Source: Ophiocordyceps camponoti-saundersi (nom. inval.)
Taxonomy: Eukaryota > Ascomycota > Sordariomycetes > Hypocreales > Ophiocordycipitaceae
DNA: 64,000 nucleotides
Assembly: GCA_003339415.1 (NCBI GenBank)
Contig: PDHQ01000085.1
Span: 62,001-126,000, forward strand
Direction: 5' to 3'
A program made the position numbers and the translations under genes. Below the pieces are notes generated by a model that worked only from the letters and a program-made list of their open reading frames with translations, did not search any database and was not told where the DNA came from. The first letter of the stretch is position 1, and every line of letters begins with the position of its first letter. Positions 1-9,802 of the stretch are shown here, piece after piece.

Positions 1-1144
1 CTCAGACAATTGGATGGTGATGAAAACAAAGGAGTCAATGACCGGTTTCGGCCCGCGCTACCGAACCAGCCAATCAGCTAAGCAATTAGCTTCTCTTCAT
101 CTCCGTCTACAGACACACACACACACACACACTCTCTCTCTCTCTCTGTCTCTCTCTCTCTCTTTCTCGGGGATCGGACCGTGCCTGAGCTTTCATTATA
201 CATGATACATATGTAAGTACGGATATGTGCACACGGGCTATATACGGAACATGCATACATCTTCTGATAGGGCTGGCCCAACGTGGACCCCGTCATAATG
301 CCCTGTTATCAAGCTTGACAGCCATCTTGCTAATTTCGCTGCCTACACACTCACTCTCTTATACATACACACACAGGCTGGCAGTCTACTGCATCGTCTC
401 ACTTCTCATCTCCAGCCAGAGCCCGACTCTTCCCTGCGTCTCATTAAGCCAAGCTCAGATTACAGGACCCCCCCCCGGTGCTTGTTTCCATCCCCACCGC
501 AATTTGTCTCCTCTTACCCAGACGTACGGCACAAACATATCATTGTACAACTACTATCATATGTGTAGGTACATACATAGATGTCCGGAGATCTCTGTAC
601 AACTGCATGTACGTGATATCGCCGCGTGCGGTCTCCCATCCTCCACCACATGTGATTGAAAGGAACGAAACTCTCATCCCTCCCTGCATTGTACGCTTTC
701 GGCCTATCCCATGTCCCATTCAATGCCTTGACCCGACAACTATTAACTATAATGTCGTCAGGTCGTCATACTATCAGGGTACAACCGGCCTGTCCTGCCC
801 GAAAGAGGAGATGGGAATGGTTCTTGATAGAGCCAGCGGCATCCAAAGGGCGCATCCCTGAGTTGCATCACCCTGGCTTCAGGTGTACAAAGGGTAGCTT
901 CTCGTATAGAGATTGAGGGTTAGCCTTTAGCATGCAGAAGCTATTATATTGTGTTTATATGTAGACACGAGTCGCCGTCCCAATCGGCAACTCGTTGATG
1001 AACTGCTCTTCCAAACTACATACTGCAAAGGGCGCGTCCGGCGTATGGACATGGTATTCGGGCCTTTTATGCTCGATCTTAATCACTTTCTTTCCTAATC
1101 ATCTTTAATCTCTACATCCAGGGCACAGCTAAGCCCCTTTCGCT
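1..1144. other. Intergenic, window start to first gene
   Basis: No coding region that I can support. It contains an (AC)n followed by (TC)n microsatellite at about 114-166 and scattered short open frames without codon structure or family resemblance. The last few hundred bases are presumably the promoter of the secreted-protein gene starting at 1145. Confidence 0.6.
114..166. repeat. (AC)n/(TC)n compound microsatellite
   Basis: An AC dinucleotide run passes directly into a TC dinucleotide run with a few interruptions. This is simple-sequence repeat, visible directly in the bases. Confidence 0.9.
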
Positions 1145-2098
1145 ATGCTGCTGGCTGCCTTCCTTACCATTTGCGCTTTCAGTCCGCGACACGGGTTCGG
1201 TGATGAGATCTATCCCGCCGATGGAATCGTTCGAGTCCTTCATGGCACGTCCGCCGACAAGGGATCCATGTGGGCTCGTCGAATCGCCGACACAATGATA
1301 GCATCGCACACCTCCCACCATCAACAGCCATACCTAGAGGGGACCTGGGCGAGCCTCGTGGACGTGATGAGGCCTCCAGTCTCGGAGACGTGGATAACGG
1401 AGCCTACGTGCTGGAGGAACTGGTTCACTTGCGGTCACGTCACTTTCACTCGAAGGAGCGAGCTCATCAACGATCCCTTTCCACAACAGTTTGTCTCACT
1501 ACTCTCGGATCTGCCACCGGTTTCATACGAGCCCAGGGCCAAAATATTCGCAACAAAGCATCTAGATTACGAGCAAATCAATCACTACAATCAGAGCATC
1601 ACCGTCTCTACCCATCAATCTACCCAGGAGTTAAAATCCGCCAACGTCTGGCAGGTAGAGGCAAACCTGGAGGAAGACGGAGTCATCCATCTCCACAGGG
1701 GGAAACCGTCTGGGGCCACGACTACAACCACCAAAGTGGTAGAAACGGTCGAATGCCCCCCTGGCAAGACCTGCTCCTTTGAGACCTGGACCATCCACGC
1801 CACCTTCGTTGGCTACTGTCGTCGACGGCCGACGATCCAATGCGGTCAAGGCCCCAAGGAAATTTGCTTCCCCATAAACCCGGGCCGCTCTTCCAACGAA
1901 CTAGAAGGCCCTCTGAGGATACACGAATGGGCCGACTGTGAGCAGTTCAACCAGTTTGTGTGGAACGAATGCTACAAGAATGCGGCAGACAAGTTCCTCG
2001 GTCCTACTGCCGAGGACTGCGAGATGACGGCTCCGATATTATACGACGGTAGACCGCTCTCAGCCGTCATCAGCTGGCAAATCCCTTCGGAATCTTAA
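1145..2098 (+). CDS. Cysteine-rich secreted protein, unknown function
   Basis: Single-exon gene for 317 residues. The start has a short hydrophobic stretch (MLLAAFLTICAFS) consistent with a signal peptide, although the mature N-terminus is not sharply defined. The rest is soluble and contains ten cysteines in pairs and triplets (for example TCWRNWFTCG, VECPPGKTCSF, then three in residues about 223-239 and three near residues 258-280), as expected for a disulfide-bonded extracellular protein. A short threonine run lies near residue 190. There is no motif that I recognise. It is separate from its neighbours and transcribed convergently with the GPI-anchored gene at 2837-4849. A secreted host- or environment-facing protein is inference only. 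Confidence 0.65.
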   Translation: MLLAAFLTICAFSPRHGFGDEIYPADGIVRVLHGTSADKGSMWARRIADTMIASHTSHHQQPYLEGTWASLVDVMRPPVSETWITEPTCWRNWFTCGHVTFTRRSELINDPFPQQFVSLLSDLPPVSYEPRAKIFATKHLDYEQINHYNQSITVSTHQSTQELKSANVWQVEANLEEDGVIHLHRGKPSGATTTTTKVVETVECPPGKTCSFETWTIHATFVGYCRRRPTIQCGQGPKEICFPINPGRSSNELEGPLRIHEWADCEQFNQFVWNECYKNAADKFLGPTAEDCEMTAPILYDGRPLSAVISWQIPSES

Positions 2099-2836
2099 AA
2101 AAAACCTTGATTGCAATCTTTAACCGACCATGTGGACGCCACTTCACCACTCTCGGCCTTGTCGGCTTACATCTCTGCTCTCATCACTCGAGTCCGTCTG
2201 ACGGGAAATCCACACCGCAGTCCCGTCCTGACGAGGTAAGTAGACACCAGGAAGGGGCCGGGTACAGTACGCACTTGGTCTCGACCAAGATTTCACGCAT
2301 GCCCTCCGCCGCATGTAGGTTGAACGTGTCATGACCCTTCTCCATGACCTCGAGCTTTTAAAAGGGGGGGCTGTCCATGATAAGGGGAGCCTTGATGTTT
2401 CATTGTATAGCAGCATTAGGAGTTTTCCTCCTTGTAACTTATCACGGGAGTTTTCCCATTCCGCTAACATGGATACCCCTCTCCATCTGTGTCACCTGTA
2501 TCTGTATGGATGGTTCAAGTGTTTGTGGACTTCCATGTAGGCGTGGCAGACATGACTATCTACCTACTCACATGTAACAGCCTGTAAAGGTGTCGACCAG
2601 ACCACAGTCTCCGAAACCCTTACAAAGCCGTGTATATTCTATATCCTACAGATTGAATATGCTCGAGTTTCTCCTTTTATCAAGATGTCAGTACAACGCT
2701 GCGTAGACTTCGACACTTCAAGGCAAGCAGGTGTTAAAATACTGTCTACTCCTTTTCTCCAACCGTCTAGACACCGATTTCTCCGTAAATCATTCATTAC
2801 CATGCTATTCATCCCATCGTCGAGGACTTTCCCTCC
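2099..2836. other. Intergenic between convergent genes
   Basis: About 740 bases between the 3' ends of two convergent genes. It should hold both terminators; short open frames here lack any family resemblance. Nothing else supported. Confidence 0.5.
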
Positions 2837-4849
2837 TCAGACAACCGCCAACAGGCCAGCCAAAGCGACCACCAACCCTGCATTGCCGTGATAGTGACCG
2901 CCAACGCCCACCGCCTGTCCCGAGCTCGCAGCAGTCGTCGCTTGATGGGCCTCGGTCAAAGCAGAAGATGTAGAGGTGCGGATTACTTGCCGCATTGTGG
3001 CCGAGTCCGGGTTCGGAGAGGTTAGAGATGCTGAGCGTTCGTCGGCCGAGTTAGGGCTGGAAGAAGTATACGATGCTTGCTGTGTGTGGGCCGAAGTTGT
3101 GATGAAAGAAGGTGGAGATGCTTGCTGGTTGTTGGCCGAGTCTGGGCCTGGGGCAGTATGAGATGCTTGCCGTTCGCTGGCTGAGTAGGCTTTCGAAACA
3201 CTTTGAGAAGCCTGCCCTGTTCGGTCCTCGCTTATGGTGTCGGGATCACGAGCAGTCTGAGATGCTTGCCGTTCGCTTGCCGAGACGGCTGTCGAAATGG
3301 TCTGAGAAGCTTGCCCTTTCCGCTCGCCAGATGTCGAAGGAGATCCTCCCAGCTCGTCTGACCACGATACTACCCCCGTCAACTTTGGCTCCTCCGTCAA
3401 GGGCGAAGGCCTCTGAAATCGACGGTCAGATGAAGGCTGCCGTGCCAAGGAATCTCTGTCGCTGGGGATCGGAGATGCAGTTCCAGGAGGGACAATGATT
3501 TCGCCGACCATACTCGATGGCCGGCTGGAGAGATGTTGCGGCGACGAGCGAACGTTGTCGTTGGCAGTCGGCCGCAGAGTAGCAGAGGGATGGTCCGAAG
3601 AGACAGCTGTATTCTCCCTATCCGAAGTCCGGGCAGTAGAGATCCGCTCTTTGACTACGGAGATCCCAGACTCCGCGGCGGGGGGGCCATTCGAGTCGGT
3701 AGCAGGCATCTTCCTGTCCGTCTCTGCCGGCGGTTGGACGTCAACTACGGGAGCTTGAGGTGAAGCGTCAGGGGGAGCGTCGCGATCAAGAGTCGTGCTC
3801 GACGTGTCCAAGTGGCACTGAGGCTCGTTAAAGGGGCAGATGAAAGCATCCTGTGACGGTTTCTTGCTACCGGCGGAAGGGGAAGCCACAGGATCTCCAG
3901 CGACGTGTCTCAAGCCGCAATCAGGCTGATCGGGCGCGCATGTTTGCATGATAGGGCCCGGCGCCGCGAAGTCGACGGTGATGGTGGGAACATGATTCGC
4001 ACCGCCGCGATGCTTTGAAGAATCGGCATCGCCTATGTAGGCAGTCTCCTTTATCCGGTTGCAGTAGTCGTCTGCGTTGGTGCACCTAACCCTGGAGCTT
4101 TTCCCAGAGGCCGTTCTGGTCGGAGCATGCCCTAAACCGCCGGTCATGACGATACGGGGAACGGCATTGGGATTCTTGGTGCCCTCTGGTCCGAAGATGT
4201 GTGAATGCCAGGCGGTTCCTGTTGTAGAAGCATCCGGTAAGTCGACGTCACGATCATAGTCGCCAATCAGAGCATAGTCGGGCTGTGAGCCCTTACGCGG
4301 ATCCACGGTGACGGTTGTCCAGACGACTCTTAGACTATGCTTCGCATCATAGGATGAGTAGCGGTAGACGAACTTCGACAAGGACTGACTCTCGGTAGGG
4401 ACGATGCTTTGAACGTGGGTTGTTCCGCCCGCCGTTCTCGTTGGACCCTTTTTCGCACCATGGTCTGAAAGCCCGTCTCCGACTATCAAAACCGTCTGAC
4501 CCATTGTTTCATCCTTTGACCAACTTGAGATGTTTGTGAGCTCCAAGGAGGAGGGAGTGTTTCTCATGAAGCTGCGTATGAGGGACCCTGATGTGGGAGT
4601 ATTGCTCTCGAACTCATATTGTGCAAAGGTCGAGCCGGTTCTCTGGTAAGGCTTGATCGTGATTGTCCTCACCACCTTGGTCGTGAGTGTGGTGGTGAGA
4701 CTTGACCTGTTGGACGGCACCTGGCTGGTAGCAATGATGCTGGTCACTGCCTGCTCAGGAGACCAGTCAGGTCGGGCAGTACTTGTCGTGGCCCCGAGGA
4801 TGAGGACGAGGACGGCCGCCACAGTTCGGTGCTGTAGCTTCCAGAACAT
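2837..4849 (-). CDS. GPI-anchored Ser/Thr-rich cell-surface protein with internal repeats
   Basis: Single-exon gene for 670 residues. It starts with a signal peptide (hydrophobic core AAVLVLILGATT) and ends with a hydrophobic tail (GLVVALAGLLAVV) directly before the stop, preceded by small residues, the arrangement of a GPI anchor signal. The first half is non-repetitive; the second half is Ser/Thr/Pro/Gln-rich with degenerate repeats built on SASERQAS, GQASQ and PDS units (about residues 510-640, bases 2900-3340). Such proteins are usually O-mannosylated and bound to the plasma membrane or cell wall. A role in adhesion or wall structure is inference. The reverse strand of this gene is open in places, which is a shadow of the composition. 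Confidence 0.7.
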   Translation of the reverse strand: MFWKLQHRTVAAVLVLILGATTSTARPDWSPEQAVTSIIATSQVPSNRSSLTTTLTTKVVRTITIKPYQRTGSTFAQYEFESNTPTSGSLIRSFMRNTPSSLELTNISSWSKDETMGQTVLIVGDGLSDHGAKKGPTRTAGGTTHVQSIVPTESQSLSKFVYRYSSYDAKHSLRVVWTTVTVDPRKGSQPDYALIGDYDRDVDLPDASTTGTAWHSHIFGPEGTKNPNAVPRIVMTGGLGHAPTRTASGKSSRVRCTNADDYCNRIKETAYIGDADSSKHRGGANHVPTITVDFAAPGPIMQTCAPDQPDCGLRHVAGDPVASPSAGSKKPSQDAFICPFNEPQCHLDTSSTTLDRDAPPDASPQAPVVDVQPPAETDRKMPATDSNGPPAAESGISVVKERISTARTSDRENTAVSSDHPSATLRPTANDNVRSSPQHLSSRPSSMVGEIIVPPGTASPIPSDRDSLARQPSSDRRFQRPSPLTEEPKLTGVVSWSDELGGSPSTSGERKGQASQTISTAVSASERQASQTARDPDTISEDRTGQASQSVSKAYSASERQASHTAPGPDSANNQQASPPSFITTSAHTQQASYTSSSPNSADERSASLTSPNPDSATMRQVIRTSTSSALTEAHQATTAASSGQAVGVGGHYHGNAGLVVALAGLLAVV
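2900..3340 (-). repeat. Degenerate coding repeats in the GPI-anchored protein
   Basis: The nucleotide and protein sequences repeat a unit of roughly 35-38 residues containing GQASQ, SASERQAS and a PD pair; at least two good copies and several decayed ones are visible. Copy number in such tracts commonly varies between strains. Confidence 0.6.
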
Positions 4850-5628
4850 GATAGCGAACGTCTTATAAGTATGACTACTAGGGTAGAGAGTAAAGAGAGG
4901 AGCAGATTGGACGAGCTTGAGCTTGCTCTGAAACGTCTTGAACGAACGAAAGAAGCCACAAGGGCAAAACAGGAGTCTCTAACGGTCAAGACGAGAAGAG
5001 AAAAGGATCATCAACAACAACTTATAGCAGAACGGATGCCGCTCCATAACCAACGCTGATGATGATGATGATACGGGCTCGTCCTACAACGCCAAGACGG
5101 ACCGCAATCTACACCGAAGCTGGGGGCGAGACGAGCAACGTCTTCCCACTGCGGCTGACTTACAGCCACCGTTATTCTCGGCCGGTTTCATGACAAGGCC
5201 CGATAATAGCAAGGCAGTGCCAGCAGATACCTCAGACAACAGCATGGACTCGCACCAACGAACCGACTAACATGCATATATATACTCTCATCAAGCCCCG
5301 ACTGTTACACGCCGCATTGGTAATATACCGATATAGAAAAAAACGACTCGTCTGCTGTGTCGAAGAGCATCCTTCGCACTGGTCATTGGCTTTCTATTTT
5401 CGGATGAGAAAGATCCCGGATGCTGGTCGATGAATGTGAGGCTTTGTGTTACAGGGCGCAGCGGCGGCAGTGAAGAACTTGGAAGACCTGCAGAATCCCT
5501 TACATGCCTATTCGTACGTACATTCGCTATATCTGATCCGTAGCCAAGCGTCGTCCGCGAAAAGAAGGCGGCTGCCGTTCATCAGCGGCCAAATCCTCCG
5601 GGACTCATCCTCCTTTGCCGGGTCGAAG
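4850..5628. other. Intergenic, divergent promoter region
   Basis: About 780 bases between the divergently transcribed GPI-anchored protein gene and the membrane protein gene starting near 5629. A 62-codon charged, helix-like open frame starts at 4871 on the plus strand but has no other support. Confidence 0.5.
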
Positions 5629-8369
5629 ATGGCAGAACTAACTATTGCCTACGTCGCGGGTCTGATGGCCTTTGCCTTCTTTCTCGGTATGGAGTAGTTA
5701 TCTTGTGTACGCCGCCCTTCGAAGAACTGACAAACGACGTCCCGTCTGCCTGCAGCTCGAATCGCCTCCCCCAATGCTCTCGCTTTCATATGTGCAAAAC
5801 AGTTGGGATTCCAGAATTCAGCAGCTACTTGGTCGGCGTTATCCCCATTCGCCAATGGGTAAACATCCAGTGCTGACTTGAAGCTTCAGGACAACCGGTT
5901 CCAAAGTCTTGCAACAATCGTATTGGCCCTTCATCCTTCGATCGGACGACTCGTACGATGACAACGTCCGCTGGAGCATCCTCTGGACTTCTAGGTTGAT
6001 GCCGGCCATCAGCATACTGCTATCAGTCGCGTCTGTCCTCACCCCGATGGGTCTCTATAGCGCCACGGCCGAGGGTAAACCCGTCAAGGCGACTTTCGGT
6101 AAAGCATAGAATAAGAAGCTGGTACCATCTTTATTACCATTCATCTGACGCCTTCTTAGTTTACGCCCCCGATACCTCAGCCTTTGGCTTATATGGGCCG
6201 ATGAGAAGAAGCGTCTACTCCGAGACCAGGGCCTGTGGCAGTGTATCATACGGCAATGAGTCCTTTCGTTACAACGTCAAACCCTGTCCAATGTCCAACG
6301 ATGGCCATGACGTCTTGAAGCAATCGTCAGATCCCACCAGGCCGAGCTACATCTGTTGTCTCGACGTGAACCTACCAGCCTCTATCAAAGACATCTACTC
6401 AAGCGGTTACAAGAACTCGACCGTTTCCAACTTCTTCGACATTCAATGGAGGCAGTACGCGCTTTCCACGAGGCCGGGATATCTCAACGGGTCAGCTTAC
6501 ATGGTCGGTCAATGGCGGAACGTAGAAAGCGTCTTATCCGATGAGGGCTACTCCATCGTCGAAGGGCTGGTAGTCGACACCATCAATGGCGGCATCGGCT
6601 TTCGAAACCATACCGTACCCACAGACTTCACCCGTGCCGTCACCTGGGAGGAAGACCTCCTCTTCATCGAGCCCGAAACTGTCTGCGTCGATACCAACTT
6701 GACACTGGAGTACACCAAAGACGTCAGGCTCAGCTGGGGGACGTTACCTGTTTCGCGAGTCAACTTGACAGATCGAGGAGGCTTCTCCCATCTAGATCTG
6801 ACAATGCCGTCGGTGGACCTGAGTAACCCCCAGAAGAACGCGGATCTGAGGGGACGAGCGTTGGCGGCTGCTTGGATGCACAACGTGTTGAATGCCATGT
6901 GGTTCAACGTCACGGACCCGACGCTTCCCCTGACCTACATGAACTCTACTCTGAACCAAAGCTATCCCTATAAGGGAGCTCTCATAACAGGCTATCCCGA
7001 GTTTTCCCTGTCAAAGAACTTTTACAACGAGTGGTGGGTTTACCAGGAAAGGCCTGGTTTCCATGTCTTTGCAAGGGATTCCACGAGTCCCAGCAGCTTC
7101 AACGCCACTTTCGAGATGAGGTTGTCGAATTACAGTCATATAAGTACGTACGTTCTATTCTTAAACAAGACTCTTGAACAAGACAAGAAGGGATTCCCCC
7201 ATTCTTGAACCTCTGACAGAGTGCCCTTTCCAGACGACATATGCCGTGGCATCGACGAAACCTCTCCTGCCACGTCCAGAAATATCCTCATCAGCTGTGG
7301 ACTCCTGCAGAGTATACCGCAACGGACAGACGGAGGCGATCCATTCACTCAAGAAAATGGCGCCAAATGGATGAAGAAGCTATACTCGTGCGCTTCTGCG
7401 ACCAAGGCTACCATCAAGACCGTCACACTGACATACAACAACACGGAAGAGGACAGCCGTCTCGATGGGCTAAGCGCACTGGAAATCAGGGACAAGGAGT
7501 ATCCAGATGAGGCCAGCATGCCGCTTTGGGGGGTAGAGGACGTTGGCAACCGGTATCTGGCTAGCGAGATAGGTCTGGTCTGGGGTCTCGTCTCGCCCGA
7601 GTACGAGGGAAGAGCTAATATCACGACATATCGCCAACCGTCGCTTTACCTTCCAGGACGGATGTCGACCTGGGACGACCAGATTCCCTTTATGTCTGAT
7701 GGAAGCAACCTGGCTGGCAGCGACTTTGCCCCTAACATGTGGCTGGGAGCTTACTGCAACAACCTCGACAGGGAGGCCAGGCGTCTGGAAACCTTTGACA
7801 ACTGCGACAGCAAGAAGATTTACAAGGCTTCGTCCAACATCGCCATGTGGACCAAGTGGCAGAGGTTGACGGCACATGCCGACATGGCATCTCAAGTGCC
7901 CAATCTCATATTCACCGACTTTGCCGCGTCTGCCGTCCTCGGCACCAAGAGCGTCCTCAGTCTGGCCAAGGAAGAGGGAAGAAACAGGCAAGAGATTCTC
8001 GTGACGCCGCAAGTTCTCGTCATCAGATATAAGCTTCCTTACGCCGTGCCGGCTCTTGTCTCGGCCGCTGTCGTCTCTCTCATCGTCTGCGTCTCCATCG
8101 TCTCTGCCTTTACCGGTAAAGACGGCCTGGCTGGAATCCGCCAGCATGTACAGCGGCTGTCTCCGGGCCGCATTTATACTACCGTCCTGGCACCTCCGGG
8201 ACAAGGGAGTGACCTGACGATGAGAAGCAGAGACTGGAATCAAAGATTTGGTGCTCAACTCATTGACCTATCGCGAGATTATCCGATAGCCATGCAGAAG
8301 ATGGCGCCGAGTGATTGCGCGGAGGAAGAAGAAACGGATGAGACTGAGACAGTCGCCCGTGGATTGTGA
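5629..8369 (+). CDS. Large membrane-anchored protein with extracellular domain, unknown function
   Basis: A five-exon gene as I read it: 5629-5686, 5756 to about 5831, 5890-6074, 6160-7143 and 7222-8369, giving roughly 816 residues. Frames agree across each junction. The end of exon 2 is uncertain: the best-looking donor (GTAAAC at 5859) would leave an intron of only 31 bases, so a donor at 5832 or 5838 is more likely. The N-terminus is a hydrophobic helix (LTIAYVAGLMAFAFFLG), a second follows in exon 3 (PAISILLSVASVLTPMGL), and a third lies near the C-terminus (YAVPALVSAAVVSLIVCVSIV) before a short tail. Between helices 2 and 3 is a long domain with many N-glycosylation sequons (NGS, NFT, NLT, NVT, NST). 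The layout matches a widespread family of uncharacterised fungal membrane proteins; function unknown. Confidence 0.65.
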
Positions 8370-8536
8370 GGAAGACTGATTCACATGTTGGCAAGAGTTG
8401 GAGTGCTTCCCAACGTTTCTGTTTGGATGAAGAGTTATCAAACTCCCTACTCCGATCTACAACGGAGAGATAATTACTTGATCAACTTCAGTTACCATAT
8501 TGACATCTCCTCACGCTCTTCCCCCCCCCTTTCTCA

Positions 8537-9802
8537 TCATGCGACACCACCGGTACCGAAAAGCTCAAGATATATCCGTTCAGGAGCAACACCCTTCTTC
8601 GATAGCCACGCCTTGGTCTCAAGCATCCAATCCGCAGGGCCACAGATATAATAGCCGGCCGAACTGTTCGACAAGTGAAGCATGCCATGATCTTCCGCCA
8701 CGCTCATGTCAAGCCGACCTTGAACGTCATACTCGCGGCCCTTTTGATCGGCTTGGTCCACGTTCTTGACGAAAATCAGGGGATTGACGTTCTTGTGACT
8801 GGCCGCCATGTCCCGGATAGACTTCCCGAAGCATACAGAGGTGGCTTGACGCGCTCCTTGAACCCAGCTGACGGGACGAGACGAATGCTCCGGCGAGGAG
8901 ATGATGGACTGCAGCATGGACATGAGCGGCGTGACGCCGATGCCGAGCGAGAGGAAAACGACGGGCGCGTTCGCAGCGGCTCCGGCGACGTCAAGGACAA
9001 ATTTTCCTTGGGGAGGGCTAAGCTCGACCTCGTCGCCTTTCACGAATTTGTCGTACAGTCTGTTTGAGACGAGGCCTGGGATTTCGCCTTGAATCTGCTC
9101 CTCAACCGTCCCCGATTCGACTGGTTCCCGCTTGACGGATATGCGATACAGCTCTGGGTCATCTTCAGACTTGGTGCTGAGGCTGAACTGCCTACTTTGA
9201 AAGAGGCTTCCAAGCTCGGGAATCGGGATACGGACACTGATATACTGCCCGGGCATGAAACGAGGCAGCGACCGTCCATCCTTGGGCTTGAGGTATAAGC
9301 TCACGACATGATCAGCCTCATGCACCTTGTCAGCCACGGTAAATGAGCGCCAATCATTCCAAGCGCCAGCCTCGTCGTACAGCTTCTTCTCGCGCCGGAT
9401 CAAAACGTCGGCCAGTTGATGATAAGCAGCGATCCAAGCCTCAACCACGTCCTCCGTAATCGCGGCCCCGAGAACCTCGGCGAAGGCATCAATAAGAAAC
9501 TTGCCGACGAGCGGATACTGATCGGGACGAACGAAGAGAGAAGCGTGCTTGTGAGCGATGCGATCGATGGCGTCCTCCAGAGCGCCGAGGTCGTCGATGT
9601 AAGATGCGTAGGCGAAGACGGCGCCGGCTAGCGCTGCCTGCTGAGCGCCCGTGTGCTGGTTGCGAAGGGAGAAGATGCTCTTCAAGTCGGGATGTGCCGC
9701 CAGTATGCGCTTGTAGAAGACGTTGGTGATGGTCTGACCGTGCTGCTTGATGACGGGCGCCGTCGACTTTACGAGGGCGATTTGTTCGGCGGTCAGGGCC
9801 AT
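8537..9802 (-). CDS. Flavohemoglobin (nitric oxide dioxygenase)
   Basis: Single-exon gene for 421 residues. It converts NO and O2 to nitrate using NAD(P)H, FAD and heme, protecting the cell from nitrosative stress. The globin domain (about 1-140) has the family residues: B10 Tyr30, E7 Gln54, proximal His86 in IAHKHAS and Tyr96. The FAD domain follows with RQFSLST, then the NAD(P)H domain with GIGVTP and the terminal LELFG typical of the family. The ATG at 9802 was chosen because it gives the normal MALT start; the open frame continues 14 codons upstream but only to a GTG. There is no mitochondrial presequence, so a cytosolic enzyme is expected. The nitric oxide synthase and nitrate reductase genes lie 5 and 12 kb away. 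Confidence 0.95.
   Translation of the reverse strand: MALTAEQIALVKSTAPVIKQHGQTITNVFYKRILAAHPDLKSIFSLRNQHTGAQQAALAGAVFAYASYIDDLGALEDAIDRIAHKHASLFVRPDQYPLVGKFLIDAFAEVLGAAITEDVVEAWIAAYHQLADVLIRREKKLYDEAGAWNDWRSFTVADKVHEADHVVSLYLKPKDGRSLPRFMPGQYISVRIPIPELGSLFQSRQFSLSTKSEDDPELYRISVKREPVESGTVEEQIQGEIPGLVSNRLYDKFVKGDEVELSPPQGKFVLDVAGAAANAPVVFLSLGIGVTPLMSMLQSIISSPEHSSRPVSWVQGARQATSVCFGKSIRDMAASHKNVNPLIFVKNVDQADQKGREYDVQGRLDMSVAEDHGMLHLSNSSAGYYICGPADWMLETKAWLSKKGVAPERIYLELFGTGGVA

Noticed and set aside
4871..5059. 62-codon charged, coiled-coil-like frame on the plus strand
   Set aside because: Short, GA-rich, antisense to the leader of the GPI-anchored gene, with no other sign of coding.
7470..8258. 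262-codon open frame on the minus strand
   Set aside because: Lies fully antisense to the last exon of the membrane protein gene; composition shadow with no motif or start context.
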